DNA of 64,000 nucleotides from Bacteroidota bacterium (GCA_023426145.1 JAFABG010000037.1:1-64000); one strand, 5' to 3'. Positions 17,657 through 27,487 are shown, counted from the stretch's first letter. Numbers and translations are program-made. Notes: a model not told the origin generated them from the sequence alone.

Positions 17657-18856
17657 ATGCCTATTATATCTATTCGCGGAAATGAGATGCCCGCATCTCC
17701 TATTAGAAAACTGGCTCCTCTTGCTGAAAATGCAAAACAGCGTGGAGTCCATGTCTTTCACCTGAATATCGGACAGCCTGATCTGCCGACACCTCAGGCC
17801 GCGATTGATGCGATACGTAATATTGATCGCAATGTGTTGGAATATAGTCCTAGTGCCGGCTATCGTAGTTATCGGGAGAAACTAGTAGGCTATTATGCTA
17901 AATTCAATATCAACCTCACTGCTGATGATATCATTATTACTTCAGGAGGATCTGAGGCTGTGCTTTTCGCATTTCTGTCTTGTTTGAATCCGGGAGATGA
18001 AATCATCGTTCCCGAACCGGCTTATGCCAACTATATGGCTTTTGCCATTTCAGCTGGAGCCGTCATTCGTACGATAGCTACAACTATCGAAGAAGGCTTC
18101 TCATTGCCAAAAGTAGAAAAGTTTGAAGAACTGATCAATGAACGTACTAAAGCTATTTTAATTTGTAACCCCAATAATCCGACTGGTTATTTATATACTC
18201 GTCGCGAAATGAATCAAATTCGTGATTTGGTGAAGAAATACGATCTATTCCTTTTCTCGGATGAAGTCTATCGCGAGTTTATTTATACCGGTTCGCCTTA
18301 TATTTCAGCTTGTCATCTGGAAGGCATTGAGAATAATGTGGTATTGATTGATTCTGTATCAAAACGTTATTCGGAATGCGGCATACGTATCGGTGCACTC
18401 ATAACTAAGAACAAAGAGATTCGTGATGCCGTCATGAAGTTCTGTCAAGCTCGTTTAAGTCCGCCATTGATTGGACAGATTGCTGCTGAGGCTTCCCTCG
18501 ATGCGCCTGAAGAATATTATCGCGAAACGTATGATGAGTATGTTGAACGTCGTAAATGTCTGATTGATGGTTTGAACCGCATACCCGGTGTTTATTCTCC
18601 TATTCCTATGGGGGCATTCTATACTGTAGCCAAATTGCCGGTAGACGATTCGGATAAATTTTGTGCTTGGTGTCTTTCTGATTTCGAATATGAAGGACAA
18701 ACCGTTTTTATGGCACCTGCTTCCGGCTTCTATACCACTCCCGGTTCTGGTATCAATGAAGTGCGTATTGCCTATGTGCTAAAAAAGAAAGATTTGGTTC
18801 GTGCACTTTTCATCTTGCAAAAAGCTTTGGAAGCCTATCCAGGAAGAACCGTATAA
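17657..18856 (+). CDS. PLP-dependent class I/II aminotransferase
   Basis: The 399-residue protein has the fold-type I aminotransferase motifs: GQPDLPTP near residue 38, ITSGGSEAVL (~95-104), NPNNPTG (~176-182), SDEVYREF (~205), the PLP lysine in SVSKRYSECGIRIG (~235-248) and the C-terminal RIAYVLKK with the carboxylate-binding Arg. It probably transaminates aspartate, tyrosine or another amino acid; specificity cannot be read from sequence. A TACATTTG -7 type box occurs at 17598-17605. The permease gene follows after 49 bp. Confidence 0.9.
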   Translation: MPIISIRGNEMPASPIRKLAPLAENAKQRGVHVFHLNIGQPDLPTPQAAIDAIRNIDRNVLEYSPSAGYRSYREKLVGYYAKFNINLTADDIIITSGGSEAVLFAFLSCLNPGDEIIVPEPAYANYMAFAISAGAVIRTIATTIEEGFSLPKVEKFEELINERTKAILICNPNNPTGYLYTRREMNQIRDLVKKYDLFLFSDEVYREFIYTGSPYISACHLEGIENNVVLIDSVSKRYSECGIRIGALITKNKEIRDAVMKFCQARLSPPLIGQIAAEASLDAPEEYYRETYDEYVERRKCLIDGLNRIPGVYSPIPMGAFYTVAKLPVDDSDKFCAWCLSDFEYEGQTVFMAPASGFYTTPGSGINEVRIAYVLKKKDLVRALFILQKALEAYPGRTV

Positions 18857-18905
18857 TGGTTCGGTATGAAGCCTCATTGTGATTAATGCTTAAAACATTA
18901 GAATT

Positions 18906-20150
18906 TTGTCAATCTCTCTTTTCATAGCTCGTCGTATTTACCGTGATAGTGATGGCGGAAAGCAAGTTTCGCGGCCTGCCGTTCTCATTGCTATGACTGG
19001 CATTGCTATTGGATTGGCCGTAATGATTATTGCGGTAGCCGTAGTCATTGGGTTTAAGAGTGAGGTTAGAAACAAAGTTATTGGCTTTGGATCGCATATC
19101 CAGATCGCCAACTTGGATGCCGTTAATTCCTATGAGACTTATCCGATAGTGGCCAGCGACAGTGTAATGTCTGCTCTTTCGGCTCTTCCGGAGGTCAGTC
19201 ATGTGCAACGTTATTCCACAAAACCTGGAATGATTAAAACAGATGATGCGTTTCAGGGGATGGTATTAAAAGGTGTAGGCCCTGAGTTTGATCCTAGCTT
19301 TATGAAACAATACTTAGTGGAGGGTGACATTCCCGAGTTTAGTGATTCTGTCTCCACTAATCAGGTTTTGATATCCAAGTCTTTAGCAGTTAAAATGAAG
19401 TTAAAGGTTGGCGACAAGATATACACTTATTATATACAAGACGGAGTGCGTGCACGGCGTTTGACCATTGCAGGCATCTATCAAACAAATTTCTCCGAAT
19501 ATGATAATCTTTTTCTGCTGACAGATTTAAGCTTAGTGAATCGGCTGAATGGCTGGAAACATAGTCAGGTGAGCGGCCTCGAATTGCAGGTACGGCATTA
19601 TGATAAACTGGAAGATATAACCTATTCGATAGCCGAAAAGTACGATAATCGTAAAGACGCCTTTGGCGGGGTCTATTACGTGCGCAATATTGAGCAACTC
19701 AATCCACAGATTTTTGCTTGGCTCGACTTGCTCGACTTAAATGTATGGGTGATCCTTATATTAATGGTTGGAGTGGCCGGTTTTACGATGATTTCAGGCT
19801 TATTGATTATTATCATCGAACGTACCAATATGATTGGGATACTCAAGGCTTTGGGCGCAAATAATTTTACGATTCGGAAAACCTTTCTTTGGTTTGCTGT
19901 CTTCCTCATTGGCAAAGGCATGTTCTGGGGAAATGTGGTGGGTCTTACCTTCTGTATTCTTCAATCTCAGTTTGGCCTATTTAAACTCGATCCGGAAACT
20001 TATTATGTTGACACTGTGCCGGTTTCGTTCAACGTGCTACTTTTCTTATTGATCAATATAGGCACTTTGTTGGCGGCAGTAATCATGTTGATTGGTCCTT
20101 CCTATCTGATCACAAAAATCAATCCGGCCAGTTCCATGCGCTACGAGTAA
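18906..20150 (+). CDS. FtsX-like ABC permease, LolC/LolE type
   Basis: The 414-residue protein starts with TTG (18906), the only start that leaves the N-terminal SLFIARRIYRD motif intact, and no ATG is close. It has a first membrane helix (residues ~24-50), a ~220-residue periplasmic MacB-type core domain and three membrane helices near the C-terminus (~275-300, ~325-350, ~372-398), with the conserved motif GILKALGANNFTIRKTF. This is the layout of LolC/LolE, which extract lipoproteins from the inner membrane together with the ATPase LolD. The matching ATPase is not adjacent. Confidence 0.85.
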   Translation: MSISLFIARRIYRDSDGGKQVSRPAVLIAMTGIAIGLAVMIIAVAVVIGFKSEVRNKVIGFGSHIQIANLDAVNSYETYPIVASDSVMSALSALPEVSHVQRYSTKPGMIKTDDAFQGMVLKGVGPEFDPSFMKQYLVEGDIPEFSDSVSTNQVLISKSLAVKMKLKVGDKIYTYYIQDGVRARRLTIAGIYQTNFSEYDNLFLLTDLSLVNRLNGWKHSQVSGLELQVRHYDKLEDITYSIAEKYDNRKDAFGGVYYVRNIEQLNPQIFAWLDLLDLNVWVILILMVGVAGFTMISGLLIIIIERTNMIGILKALGANNFTIRKTFLWFAVFLIGKGMFWGNVVGLTFCILQSQFGLFKLDPETYYVDTVPVSFNVLLFLLINIGTLLAAVIMLIGPSYLITKINPASSMRYE

Positions 20151-20280
20151 TCATCCTCTTTTCTGTCCCGATTTTATATTAAAAATAAATTAGTCTCTTG
20201 CCGATTAGCGAGTGAATAATATGTCTATATTTGCGGCCGATTTACTTAATATCCTCTTGTAGGTTTAATTTTTAACCATT

Positions 20281-21747
20281 ATGAATAATGTGTTAATTCT
20301 CTTGGATAATCCGGATGATTGGAAACCCTATTGCGAGACCAAAAGCGTCTTGACTGTTTCTGATTATCTGAAGAACAAGCCGGTTGAGAAAGACCGGAAG
20401 TTAGTTATTAATCTTAGTAATGACTATAGTTATAATTCTGAAGGCTATTATTGTTCGTTGCTAGCCCAAACGAGAGGGCAGCGAGTGATTCCCGATGTGG
20501 ACATCATCAATAAACTGGAAACCGGAACCGGCATTCGAATGGGACGTAGTCTTCAGGCACTTTGTTATCAGTGGATACAGAAGAATGAAATTAAAAGTGA
20601 TATTTGGTTTTTGAATATTTATTTTGGTAAATGCCGTGAAAAGGGGCTAGAAAGGGTGGCTCGATTCATCTTTGAAAACTATCCGTGTCCGCTACTAAGA
20701 GTTGCTCTGAATACGAATCCAAAAAATCAGATTGAGAACATTCAATTTCTACCTTTAAATCTGTTAACTGATGAGGAGCAAGATTTTTTCGCGGATACAT
20801 TGGATAACTTCAATAAGAAAATTTGGCGCGCACCTAAATCGGCAAAAACTTCTAGATATAGTTTGGCAGTGCTAGTGGATCCGAAAGAGAAATTCCCACC
20901 TAGTAATAAAGGAGCTTTGCATAAATTGTCAGAGGTAGCCAAAAAGATGAATATCCATGTGGAGATGATTACCGAAGACGATGCAATGCGTTTGCTTGAG
21001 TTTGATGCGCTTTTTATTCGTACTACCACGTCGCTGAATCATTACACTTTTCATATGTCACAGTTGGCTGCGCAAAATGGTATGGTTGTTATTGACGATC
21101 CCTTGTCTATTATCCGATGCACCAACAAGGTCTATCTGAAAGAACTGTTTGAAAAAGAAAAAATTCCGGCTCCAAAGTCAACATTGGTTTTTCAATCCAA
21201 CGAGAATTCTTTTGCGCAGATCGGCGAAGAAGTGGGTGTTCCTTTTATCTTGAAAATCCCTGATGGTTCTTATTCGATTGGCATGAAAAAGGTGTCCAAT
21301 GAAGAAGAACTGAAAGCTAGTTTGGATATTCTTTTTCAGAAGTCGGCCATTTTATTGGCGCAAGCGTTTACGCCTACTGAGTTTGATTGGCGTGTCGGCT
21401 TGTTGAATGGTGTTCCTCTCTATGCGTGTAAGTATTACATGGCCAAAGGACACTGGCAAATATATTGCCATTACGATTCCGGAAGAAGTCGTTGTGGACT
21501 GGTTGATACCATTCCGATCTATCAAGTTCCACGCGTAGTACTTGATACTGCTGTGAAAGCTGCGAATCTTATAGGCAAAGGATTGTATGGGGTTGATCTT
21601 AAAATGGTAGATGATAAGGCGTATGTCATTGAAATCAATGATAATCCGAGTATCGATCATGAGTTGGAGGATGCTATTATTGGTGATGAAATGTATTATC
21701 GCTTGCTAAATCATTTTGAGCAGGCCTTAGAAACGAAGCGTTATTAA
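20281..21747 (+). CDS. RLAN-domain RimK-like ATP-grasp ligase
   Basis: The 488-residue protein has an N-terminal RLAN domain (RimK-like ATP-grasp N-terminal; residues ~1-150, with NLSNDYSYNSEGYYCSLLAQ) and a C-terminal ATP-grasp domain (~285-480) with the ATP-binding KIPDGSYSIG loop and the magnesium-binding EINDNPSID. Such enzymes join an amino acid or peptide to a carboxylate with ATP. It is 3 bp upstream of a GNAT acetyltransferase, a pairing described for predicted peptide-modification systems. The substrate is unknown. A TATATTTG -7 box lies at 20226-20233, ~48 bp before the ATG. Confidence 0.85.
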   Translation: MNNVLILLDNPDDWKPYCETKSVLTVSDYLKNKPVEKDRKLVINLSNDYSYNSEGYYCSLLAQTRGQRVIPDVDIINKLETGTGIRMGRSLQALCYQWIQKNEIKSDIWFLNIYFGKCREKGLERVARFIFENYPCPLLRVALNTNPKNQIENIQFLPLNLLTDEEQDFFADTLDNFNKKIWRAPKSAKTSRYSLAVLVDPKEKFPPSNKGALHKLSEVAKKMNIHVEMITEDDAMRLLEFDALFIRTTTSLNHYTFHMSQLAAQNGMVVIDDPLSIIRCTNKVYLKELFEKEKIPAPKSTLVFQSNENSFAQIGEEVGVPFILKIPDGSYSIGMKKVSNEEELKASLDILFQKSAILLAQAFTPTEFDWRVGLLNGVPLYACKYYMAKGHWQIYCHYDSGRSRCGLVDTIPIYQVPRVVLDTAVKAANLIGKGLYGVDLKMVDDKAYVIEINDNPSIDHELEDAIIGDEMYYRLLNHFEQALETKRY

Positions 21748-21750
21748 TTA

Positions 21751-22209
21751 ATGAAGGATCAGGCAATGGCGGAGCTCCGCAAGGCTACAATAGAAGACAT
21801 TCCTGCTATTATGGAAATAGAATGGAAGTGCTTTTTAGAAGATAGTTTTTCGAAAGAACAATTTGTTTATTTAATCACTCGTTCGAAAGGGGACTTTTAT
21901 GTGGTGATTCAACAAAAGCAAGTTGTTGCCTATATTACGCTATTGTTTCATCAACGTACACGCTATTTGAGAGTCTATTCGATAGCTGTTCATCCAGATT
22001 TCCAAGGACAAAGATTGGGACAATTGCTCATGGAGCAATCCGTGCAGACCGCTAAAGCTTATGGTGCTGACAAAATAACGCTTGAGGTGAAAGTGGGCAA
22101 TCGGGCTGCTATCAGCTTATATCAAAAAAATGGCTTTACTCCAGAAGGAGTGAAGCCAGCATATTACCATGATGGTTCGGATGCTCTTTATATGCAACGA
22201 ACGCTGTAG
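21751..22209 (+). CDS. RimI-like GNAT N-acetyltransferase paired with the ATP-grasp ligase
   Basis: The 152-residue protein is a single GNAT domain with the acetyl-CoA loop QGQRLGQLLME (residues ~92-102), the preceding strand YSIAVHPDF and the C-terminal NGFTPEGVKPAYY. It resembles RimI-type N-alpha acetyltransferases. It starts 3 bp after the ligase stop codon, so the two are translationally linked, and it probably acts on the same peptide or amino-acid product. An internal ATG at 21766 (MAELRKATIED) is an equally plausible start. Confidence 0.85.
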   Translation: MKDQAMAELRKATIEDIPAIMEIEWKCFLEDSFSKEQFVYLITRSKGDFYVVIQQKQVVAYITLLFHQRTRYLRVYSIAVHPDFQGQRLGQLLMEQSVQTAKAYGADKITLEVKVGNRAAISLYQKNGFTPEGVKPAYYHDGSDALYMQRTL

Positions 22210-22218
22210 AGCTTCGGA

Positions 22219-23391
22219 TCATCTTCTCATGAAATCTCCTTTTCCCCGTAATAATCGGCAGCACTTAAAATAGAGCGACTGCAACGGTTGAAGTAGATCG
22301 AATATCGGCAGGGTGAAATAATACCTTCTTTCGCCTCCCATCTCCTTAGCAGTACGGTTGATCACGAGGGCCTGCGTGGTGAAGCGCAATACGTATAACA
22401 ATAAAGCTATGCCGGCCGCCAACCAGTGTTGATTGAGTATACCCATGACAATACTCGAGATGAATGCAACATAGAATAACAACCGCGAAAAGGTTTCAAA
22501 ACCACAGAGATAGCGCTGGATGCCACAGTAGAAGCGAGCAGTAGCCATATAACTGATTTTCTCTTCTTTCCAATCTTTGTAACGATATACGGGTTGTATG
22601 CGCATAGTAGCGTTAATGTCGGTTTCCACCTTTGTATTAGTGGGGGTGGCCACTTGATTAATAAATAGATCATCCTCTCCACGTTGTAGATTTAGATGAC
22701 TAGAGAACCCTTTAGTTTGATAAAACAATTCTTTTCGATAAGCCATATTACGCCCGATACCCATATATGGTTTACCGGCAAGTGCAAAGCCCAGAAAACG
22801 TAAAGACTGGAAAAGAGTGTCGAAAGCAATACGTTTGTGCATCCAACCTTTTGTTCGGTCATAACCACTATAGCCCAACACAATTTGAGTTTGCGAGGTG
22901 AAGTTACGCGCCATTAATTTTAGCCATTGATTACTTGCAGGCATACAGTTGGTTTCTGTAAATATTAGCCAGTCGTGTTTACTTGCTTTAACCCCTAGAG
23001 TAAGGGCTAATTTTTTATGACTGATATAACGGGCACTTTCTGGTGTAAAGCTATGATAAAGGTGGTGATATTTTTCCTCCATGTGGCATAGCACATCTTC
23101 CGTTTCATCGGTGGAAGCATCATTAATAACGATCACTTCGAAGTTTGGATAATCTTGCTCTAATAAAGCTGGTAAGAGTCGGCGGAGGTTATCAGCCTCA
23201 TTACGTGCACATAGCAGAATGGATACTGGAGGAAGATCTTTGCTGAAATGTAATTCTTCTTTGCGGGAGGATTTGTTACGAGCATGTATACGATTGTATA
23301 TACCGATATAGTAAATAAGTTGGATGATAAAAAGAATCCCCGCTGCCGATAAAAGTATCAGTTCGAGGGTATCGAAGATAAATGGTTCCAT
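22219..23391 (-). CDS. Membrane-bound family 2 glycosyltransferase
   Basis: The 390-residue protein has an N-terminal membrane helix (residues ~9-30), a GT-A glycosyltransferase domain (~50-280; SILLCARNEADNL, VIVINDASTDETE, the acceptor-side EDDLFINQVA) and two or three C-terminal membrane helices (~300-350). It transfers a sugar from an activated donor, probably in cell-envelope or capsule synthesis, but no other polysaccharide gene is adjacent. Its stop is 9 bp from the oppositely oriented acetyltransferase stop. Confidence 0.85.
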   Translation of the reverse strand: MEPFIFDTLELILLSAAGILFIIQLIYYIGIYNRIHARNKSSRKEELHFSKDLPPVSILLCARNEADNLRRLLPALLEQDYPNFEVIVINDASTDETEDVLCHMEEKYHHLYHSFTPESARYISHKKLALTLGVKASKHDWLIFTETNCMPASNQWLKLMARNFTSQTQIVLGYSGYDRTKGWMHKRIAFDTLFQSLRFLGFALAGKPYMGIGRNMAYRKELFYQTKGFSSHLNLQRGEDDLFINQVATPTNTKVETDINATMRIQPVYRYKDWKEEKISYMATARFYCGIQRYLCGFETFSRLLFYVAFISSIVMGILNQHWLAAGIALLLYVLRFTTQALVINRTAKEMGGERRYYFTLPIFDLLQPLQSLYFKCCRLLRGKGDFMRR

Positions 23392-23446
23392 TGCCTTAAA
23401 GTGTCATTTTTCATTCGCAAAAGTACGCAATTTTTTGAGATCTTTC

Positions 23447-24472
23447 TTACCTAGGAGGGAGGTTATTTCTGGATTCAAGATATTCTTTTTTGAACATATC
23501 CACAAAAAGGAAAAATAGGGATAACAGTAGCGGACCAAAGATGATGCCCATGAAGCCAAAAAGCCGTAAACCTATGACTACTCCAAATACGGTTATGAGT
23601 GGGTGAATATCGGCTATTTTCTTTTGGAGGATGAATCGGATCAGATTGTCGGACTGTGAAATAACTATCGCTCCATAGGCACCCAGACAGATAGCATTGA
23701 ACCAATCTCCGGTAATGGCGAGATAGATCGCCACAGGAAACCAGATCAGTGCGGTTCCGATCATCGGGATGATGGTGGCAAAGCAAGTAAGAAATCCTAG
23801 GATCAAAACATTAGGAGCACTGAAAAGGAGATACCCTATCATGGCCACTCCTCCTTGAATAATGGCTAACAGAGGAATACCGATGGCATTGGAACGGACA
23901 ATCATTTTTATTTTATCAATAACTTCTTGCGTATTCTCTTTATTAAAAGGGAGTATATCATTAATGTATTGTTCCATCTTGCGTCCACCTATAAGCATGA
24001 AATATAACACGAATACAAGGACAAATAAGTTAATAGCTAGGCTACTGATACCTTCCATGATGAATTGCCCAATGCGTGGGAGGATCGACACTAAGAAAGC
24101 TAGTGTGTCTTTTCCTAGCACATCAAAACCTGTTTTTTCTTTTATAAATTCTGTGACTTGTTGTAGAGGGGCAATATAGTTTTGTGGATCTAAGTTGACG
24201 TCTTGAAGTTGGCTAACTAATAGCCATACAGTGAGCCCCAATGGGACAAGAAAGACTAAAATCGTTTCTACTGTAATGAGCAAAGCAGCAAAGCTACGTT
24301 TGATGTGCCATTTCTCTGTGAGATGAATCATGTGTCTGCGCACCAATATGTAGATGGTGAGCGCTCCAAGCAATCCTCCTAAGAAAGGGGTGATCTGCCG
24401 GAAAATGATGACTCCTATAAATAGGATGATAATGATGAGGGAATATTTCCAGTATTGTTCTTTGATGCTCAT
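23447..24472 (-). CDS. AI-2E/PerM-family membrane permease
   Basis: The 341-residue protein has about seven membrane helices, with the AI-2E family pattern: paired helices at the N-terminus (residues ~12-40), one at ~62-85, a long soluble loop, then helices at ~150-170, ~205-260 and ~270-330. Conserved signatures include IPLLAIIQGGVAMIGYL and the C-terminal GLRLFGFMGIIFGPLLLSL. The family includes the putative autoinducer-2 exporter TqsA and Na+/H+ antiporters; the substrate here is unknown. It lies between a glycosyltransferase and a histidine kinase on the same strand, without obvious co-function. Confidence 0.88.
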   Translation of the reverse strand: MSIKEQYWKYSLIIIILFIGVIIFRQITPFLGGLLGALTIYILVRRHMIHLTEKWHIKRSFAALLITVETILVFLVPLGLTVWLLVSQLQDVNLDPQNYIAPLQQVTEFIKEKTGFDVLGKDTLAFLVSILPRIGQFIMEGISSLAINLFVLVFVLYFMLIGGRKMEQYINDILPFNKENTQEVIDKIKMIVRSNAIGIPLLAIIQGGVAMIGYLLFSAPNVLILGFLTCFATIIPMIGTALIWFPVAIYLAITGDWFNAICLGAYGAIVISQSDNLIRFILQKKIADIHPLITVFGVVIGLRLFGFMGIIFGPLLLSLFFLFVDMFKKEYLESRNNLPPR

Positions 24473-24556
24473 GAGATCTATGCTATTCGGTTACTTTGTA
24501 AACAAAAGAAGAATGAAAAAGGTTTCGGGGTATAAGAGTAAAAGTAAAGTGAATGT

Positions 24557-25816
24557 TTAAGGAAGTTCGATGTGAAAAACTGTTTTACCGGGTCTACTTT
24601 CTTTGATTGATAAGTGCCCCTCATGTCGGCGGATAATTTCTTTGCAAAGACTAAGACCGATACCTGTGCCTTCTGACTTTGTTGTAAAGAAAGGGATGAA
24701 TATTTTTTCCTGAATTTCAGGAGGAATGCCTGGCCCGTTGTCTATGATGTCAATATGTATATGATCATCTTGTTCCACATGAAGCGATAGTATTCCTTTG
24801 GGATTTCCTTCCAAGGCTTGCATGGCATTTTTGAATAGATTGAGAAAAACCTGTGATAACTGTTTTTCATCTCCTTCTATAAAGATCGACTCGGGAACGC
24901 ATTGGAGTGTGAATGAAATATGATTTACTTGAAAGTCTGTTTGTAGTAATTCTTTTAAGTTTTGCAAAAGATCGGACATAGAAAAGCGTTTTTTTTCGGG
25001 GTGCGGGAGGTATGAAAGATGCCTGAAAGATTCCGTGAATTCCATCAATCTTTCACTTTGTGCCTGAATAATATGTAAACCTCTAACGCCCTTCTCACTA
25101 GCCTCAGGATACGAAGCTAGTGTTTGAGATAAAGAAATGATGGGGGCTATTGTGTTCATGATTTCGTGCGTAAGAACATGACTGAGTTTGCTCCAAGATT
25201 CGCTTTCGTTTTCGTTAAGTTTATCATCAATGTCTTGTAAAGACAGTAGGGTGATCACTTCATCTTGAAGTTTCATTTGACTTTTAGAAAGATTGATTCT
25301 TTTCTTCTGTTTTTCGTTTTGAAGCAGCTTTTCTAATTGTGTATAAGAAGTAATCGATTCACAGGCTAACAAACTCAATGCTGTATTATTGATGAATATG
25401 ATCTTCCCTAAATTATTCCATGCAATAATTCCATTGGGTACTTTTTCAAGTAGTGACCGATAGAAATGTTCTTGTCTTTCATATTCCATTTTTGTTTGTG
25501 CCAAAAGATCCAGAATTCGGTTTAAAGAATGATTGAGCAGTTGTTGTTCTTTGCTTACTCCTTGTTCGGGATAGCTAAATGTGTGATCTCTGTCTTCAAT
25601 GGAATCAAAGAAAAAGCGAAGTTTGCGGTTGATGTTGTTAAGGTAGGAAACAATTGCACTGATTTGAAACAAGGCACAGAGGATGAGCAGAGTTCCTATG
25701 ATAAGTCCTGTTCTAGAGAAGATGAGCCAAAGACCAGTTCCCGAAGTTGCGAGGATAAATAGGATCTGAAGTAATAGGACCCAATAGATGTGTCGACTGA
25801 ATATCATTTTAACCAT
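24557..25816 (-). CDS. NtrB/NtrY-type sensor histidine kinase
   Basis: The 419-residue protein has two N-terminal membrane helices (residues ~10-50), a PAS-like domain (~105-180; NGIIAWNNLGKIIFINNTAL), the His box in LTHEIMNTIAPIISLSQTL, the N box LNLFKNAMQAL and G boxes DNGPGIPP and GTGIGLSLCKEI. Its start overlaps the end of the response-regulator gene by 13 bp, so the two are one operon and form a phosphorelay. The sensor has almost no periplasmic domain and probably senses a membrane or cytoplasmic signal. It faces away from the export operon it is likely to control. Confidence 0.92.
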   Translation of the reverse strand: MVKMIFSRHIYWVLLLQILFILATSGTGLWLIFSRTGLIIGTLLILCALFQISAIVSYLNNINRKLRFFFDSIEDRDHTFSYPEQGVSKEQQLLNHSLNRILDLLAQTKMEYERQEHFYRSLLEKVPNGIIAWNNLGKIIFINNTALSLLACESITSYTQLEKLLQNEKQKKRINLSKSQMKLQDEVITLLSLQDIDDKLNENESESWSKLSHVLTHEIMNTIAPIISLSQTLASYPEASEKGVRGLHIIQAQSERLMEFTESFRHLSYLPHPEKKRFSMSDLLQNLKELLQTDFQVNHISFTLQCVPESIFIEGDEKQLSQVFLNLFKNAMQALEGNPKGILSLHVEQDDHIHIDIIDNGPGIPPEIQEKIFIPFFTTKSEGTGIGLSLCKEIIRRHEGHLSIKESRPGKTVFHIELP

Positions 25817-27174
25817 GGCTTAAATCGCTTCAGTTTATTATAAAGTGTTTGGCGGCTAATCCCTAGTTGCTCGGCAGCAGCGCTTAGATTACCATTATTG
25901 TGTAGGATAGCTGTTTCGATAGCTTGTTTTTCCACCTCCTCCAGATTGGGAACAAGATTCGTTGTTTGAGGTTTCCAACTCTGTTTCACTAAAATATCTT
26001 TGGGGCGTATTACGTTACCATCGCACAAGATAACAGCTTTCTCAATAGCATGCTGTAGTTCACGGATATTTCCGGGCCAATGATAGGAGCGTAGTTTCTC
26101 AATGGTTTGCTCGTGCATTCGAATTTCTGGACGATCATATTTTAGAGAATAGCGTTGGATAAAGGCATCGATAAATAATAGAATATCATCTCCTCGGTCT
26201 CTTAATGGGGGCATTTCTAAATGGATGGTGTTGATGCGATAGAATAAATCTTCCCGGAATAGTCCCTGATTCACCATCTCAGGAATATCCATATTGGTAG
26301 CCGATATCAAGCGGATGTCAATAGGAATCACTTTATTGCTTCCGATACGAGTGACATTTCTGTTTTGTAATATGGTTAACAACTTGGCTTGTAAAGCAAT
26401 CGGGAGGTTGCCGATTTCATCCATAAAGAGAGAACTACCGCTAGCAGCTTCAAATTTTCCTGGACGACTTTCGTATGCGTCGGTAAATGCTCCGCGTTCG
26501 TGTCCGAACAATTCGCTTTCGAAAAGAGATTCACTGATGGCTCCCATATCAATACTTAGCATCTGGCGCCCATTTCTGGGAGATAAGCGATGGATTTCTC
26601 TGGCTAACATCTCTTTTCCCGTACCGTTCTCTCCAGTAATAAGAACGTTGGCATCTGTTCGGGCTACTTTATGCACCACTTTCATCAGCTGAATCATGGC
26701 TGGTGAGCATCCAAACAGCATATCCGTTTTACCTTGATTCGAGGGCTCAGTAGTTTTACGATTCGTTTTAGATGCGCTTTTGGCTTTGCCGTTATTGTTC
26801 CTATAAGCTTCTTTGACCTTCTGAACCAATACTTTATTGTCCCATGGTTTGAGCAGAAAATCGGTAGCTCCTTGTTTTAAAGCCTTTACTGCCAGTTCAA
26901 TATCTCCGTAGGCGGTCAACATGATGACAGGAAGAGAGGGGCGAATGCGGTGGATTTGTGTTAACCAGTACAGTCCTTCATTCCCATTATTTATACCTGT
27001 AGTGAAATTCATATCAAGAATCACAATGTCAATTGCTGTGGCAGTTAACAAAGAAGAGATTTGGTTGGGACTAGTAGCTGTTCGAATTGTGCTGAACTCA
27101 TTTTCGAGTAGTAACTCGAGGGAGGTTAATACACTTTTATTATCATCTACTATTAAAACGGTTCCGGTTTCCAT
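25804..27174 (-). CDS. NtrC-family sigma-54-dependent response regulator
   Basis: The 456-residue protein has a receiver domain (~1-125; phospho-acceptor Asp in IVILDMNF), a sigma-54 AAA+ domain (~150-385; Walker A TGENGTGKEM, Walker B FMDEIGNL, the sigma-54 contact loop as GAFTDA instead of GAFTGA, a common variant) and a C-terminal Fis-type helix-turn-helix (~415-456; AAEQLGISRQTLYNKLKRF). It should activate sigma-54 RNA polymerase from upstream enhancer sites. It is divergent from the TolC operon, whose promoter is of the sigma-54 type, so that operon is the likely target. Confidence 0.93.
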   Translation of the reverse strand: METGTVLIVDDNKSVLTSLELLLENEFSTIRTATSPNQISSLLTATAIDIVILDMNFTTGINNGNEGLYWLTQIHRIRPSLPVIMLTAYGDIELAVKALKQGATDFLLKPWDNKVLVQKVKEAYRNNNGKAKSASKTNRKTTEPSNQGKTDMLFGCSPAMIQLMKVVHKVARTDANVLITGENGTGKEMLAREIHRLSPRNGRQMLSIDMGAISESLFESELFGHERGAFTDAYESRPGKFEAASGSSLFMDEIGNLPIALQAKLLTILQNRNVTRIGSNKVIPIDIRLISATNMDIPEMVNQGLFREDLFYRINTIHLEMPPLRDRGDDILLFIDAFIQRYSLKYDRPEIRMHEQTIEKLRSYHWPGNIRELQHAIEKAVILCDGNVIRPKDILVKQSWKPQTTNLVPNLEEVEKQAIETAILHNNGNLSAAAEQLGISRQTLYNKLKRFKPWLK

Positions 27175-27258
27175 ATGTATGATCGAGGTGGACTATCAGG
27201 TTGAACGACTATTTTGTTTTGGGTAAAGATATTTGTTTTTGTTTTTCTTTGCAAGGGT

Positions 27259-27277
27259 GTGTCTAAGAATTAGACGC
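27259..27277. promoter_or_regulatory. Candidate enhancer site 1 for the NtrC-type regulator
   Basis: The inverted repeat GTGTCTAA-GAA-TTAGACGC has 8-base arms with one mismatch. It lies about 210 bp upstream of the expected start of the export operon, in the 313-bp divergent gap that holds no gene. Spacing and symmetry fit a dimer site for an NtrC-type activator. Confidence 0.6.
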
Positions 27278-27372
27278 TTTTGGTACTTTTATTTCATTCT
27301 CAATTGAAATAATAGAAAATCGCACTTTAAAAGTTATAAATAATCTTTCAAGTCCAATAAATGGACATTTTA

Positions 27373-27390
27373 GTGTTCAATTTTTAGACA
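27373..27390. promoter_or_regulatory. Candidate enhancer site 2 for the NtrC-type regulator
   Basis: GTGTTCAA-TTT-TTAGACA repeats the half-site TTAGAC and the 3-base spacing of the site at 27259-27277 with weaker symmetry. It is ~95 bp upstream of the expected transcription start. Confidence 0.45.
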
Positions 27391-27442
27391 GTAATACTTT
27401 TCTGCTTTTTGTATTAGTTTAAAAATCAGGAAGATGTGATTT

Positions 27443-27458
27443 TGGCATCTTATTTGCT
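27443..27458 (+). promoter_or_regulatory. Sigma-54 promoter of the export operon
   Basis: TGGCATCTTATTTGCT matches the sigma-54 consensus TGGCAY-R-N4-TTGCW except for C at the R position. The GG (27444-27445) and GC (27456-27457) are 12 bases apart as required. The start point would be near 27469, giving a ~19-base leader before the ATG at 27488. Confidence 0.82.
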
Positions 27459-27487
27459 TTCTATTCGAACAGAGAATAACCGTATAT

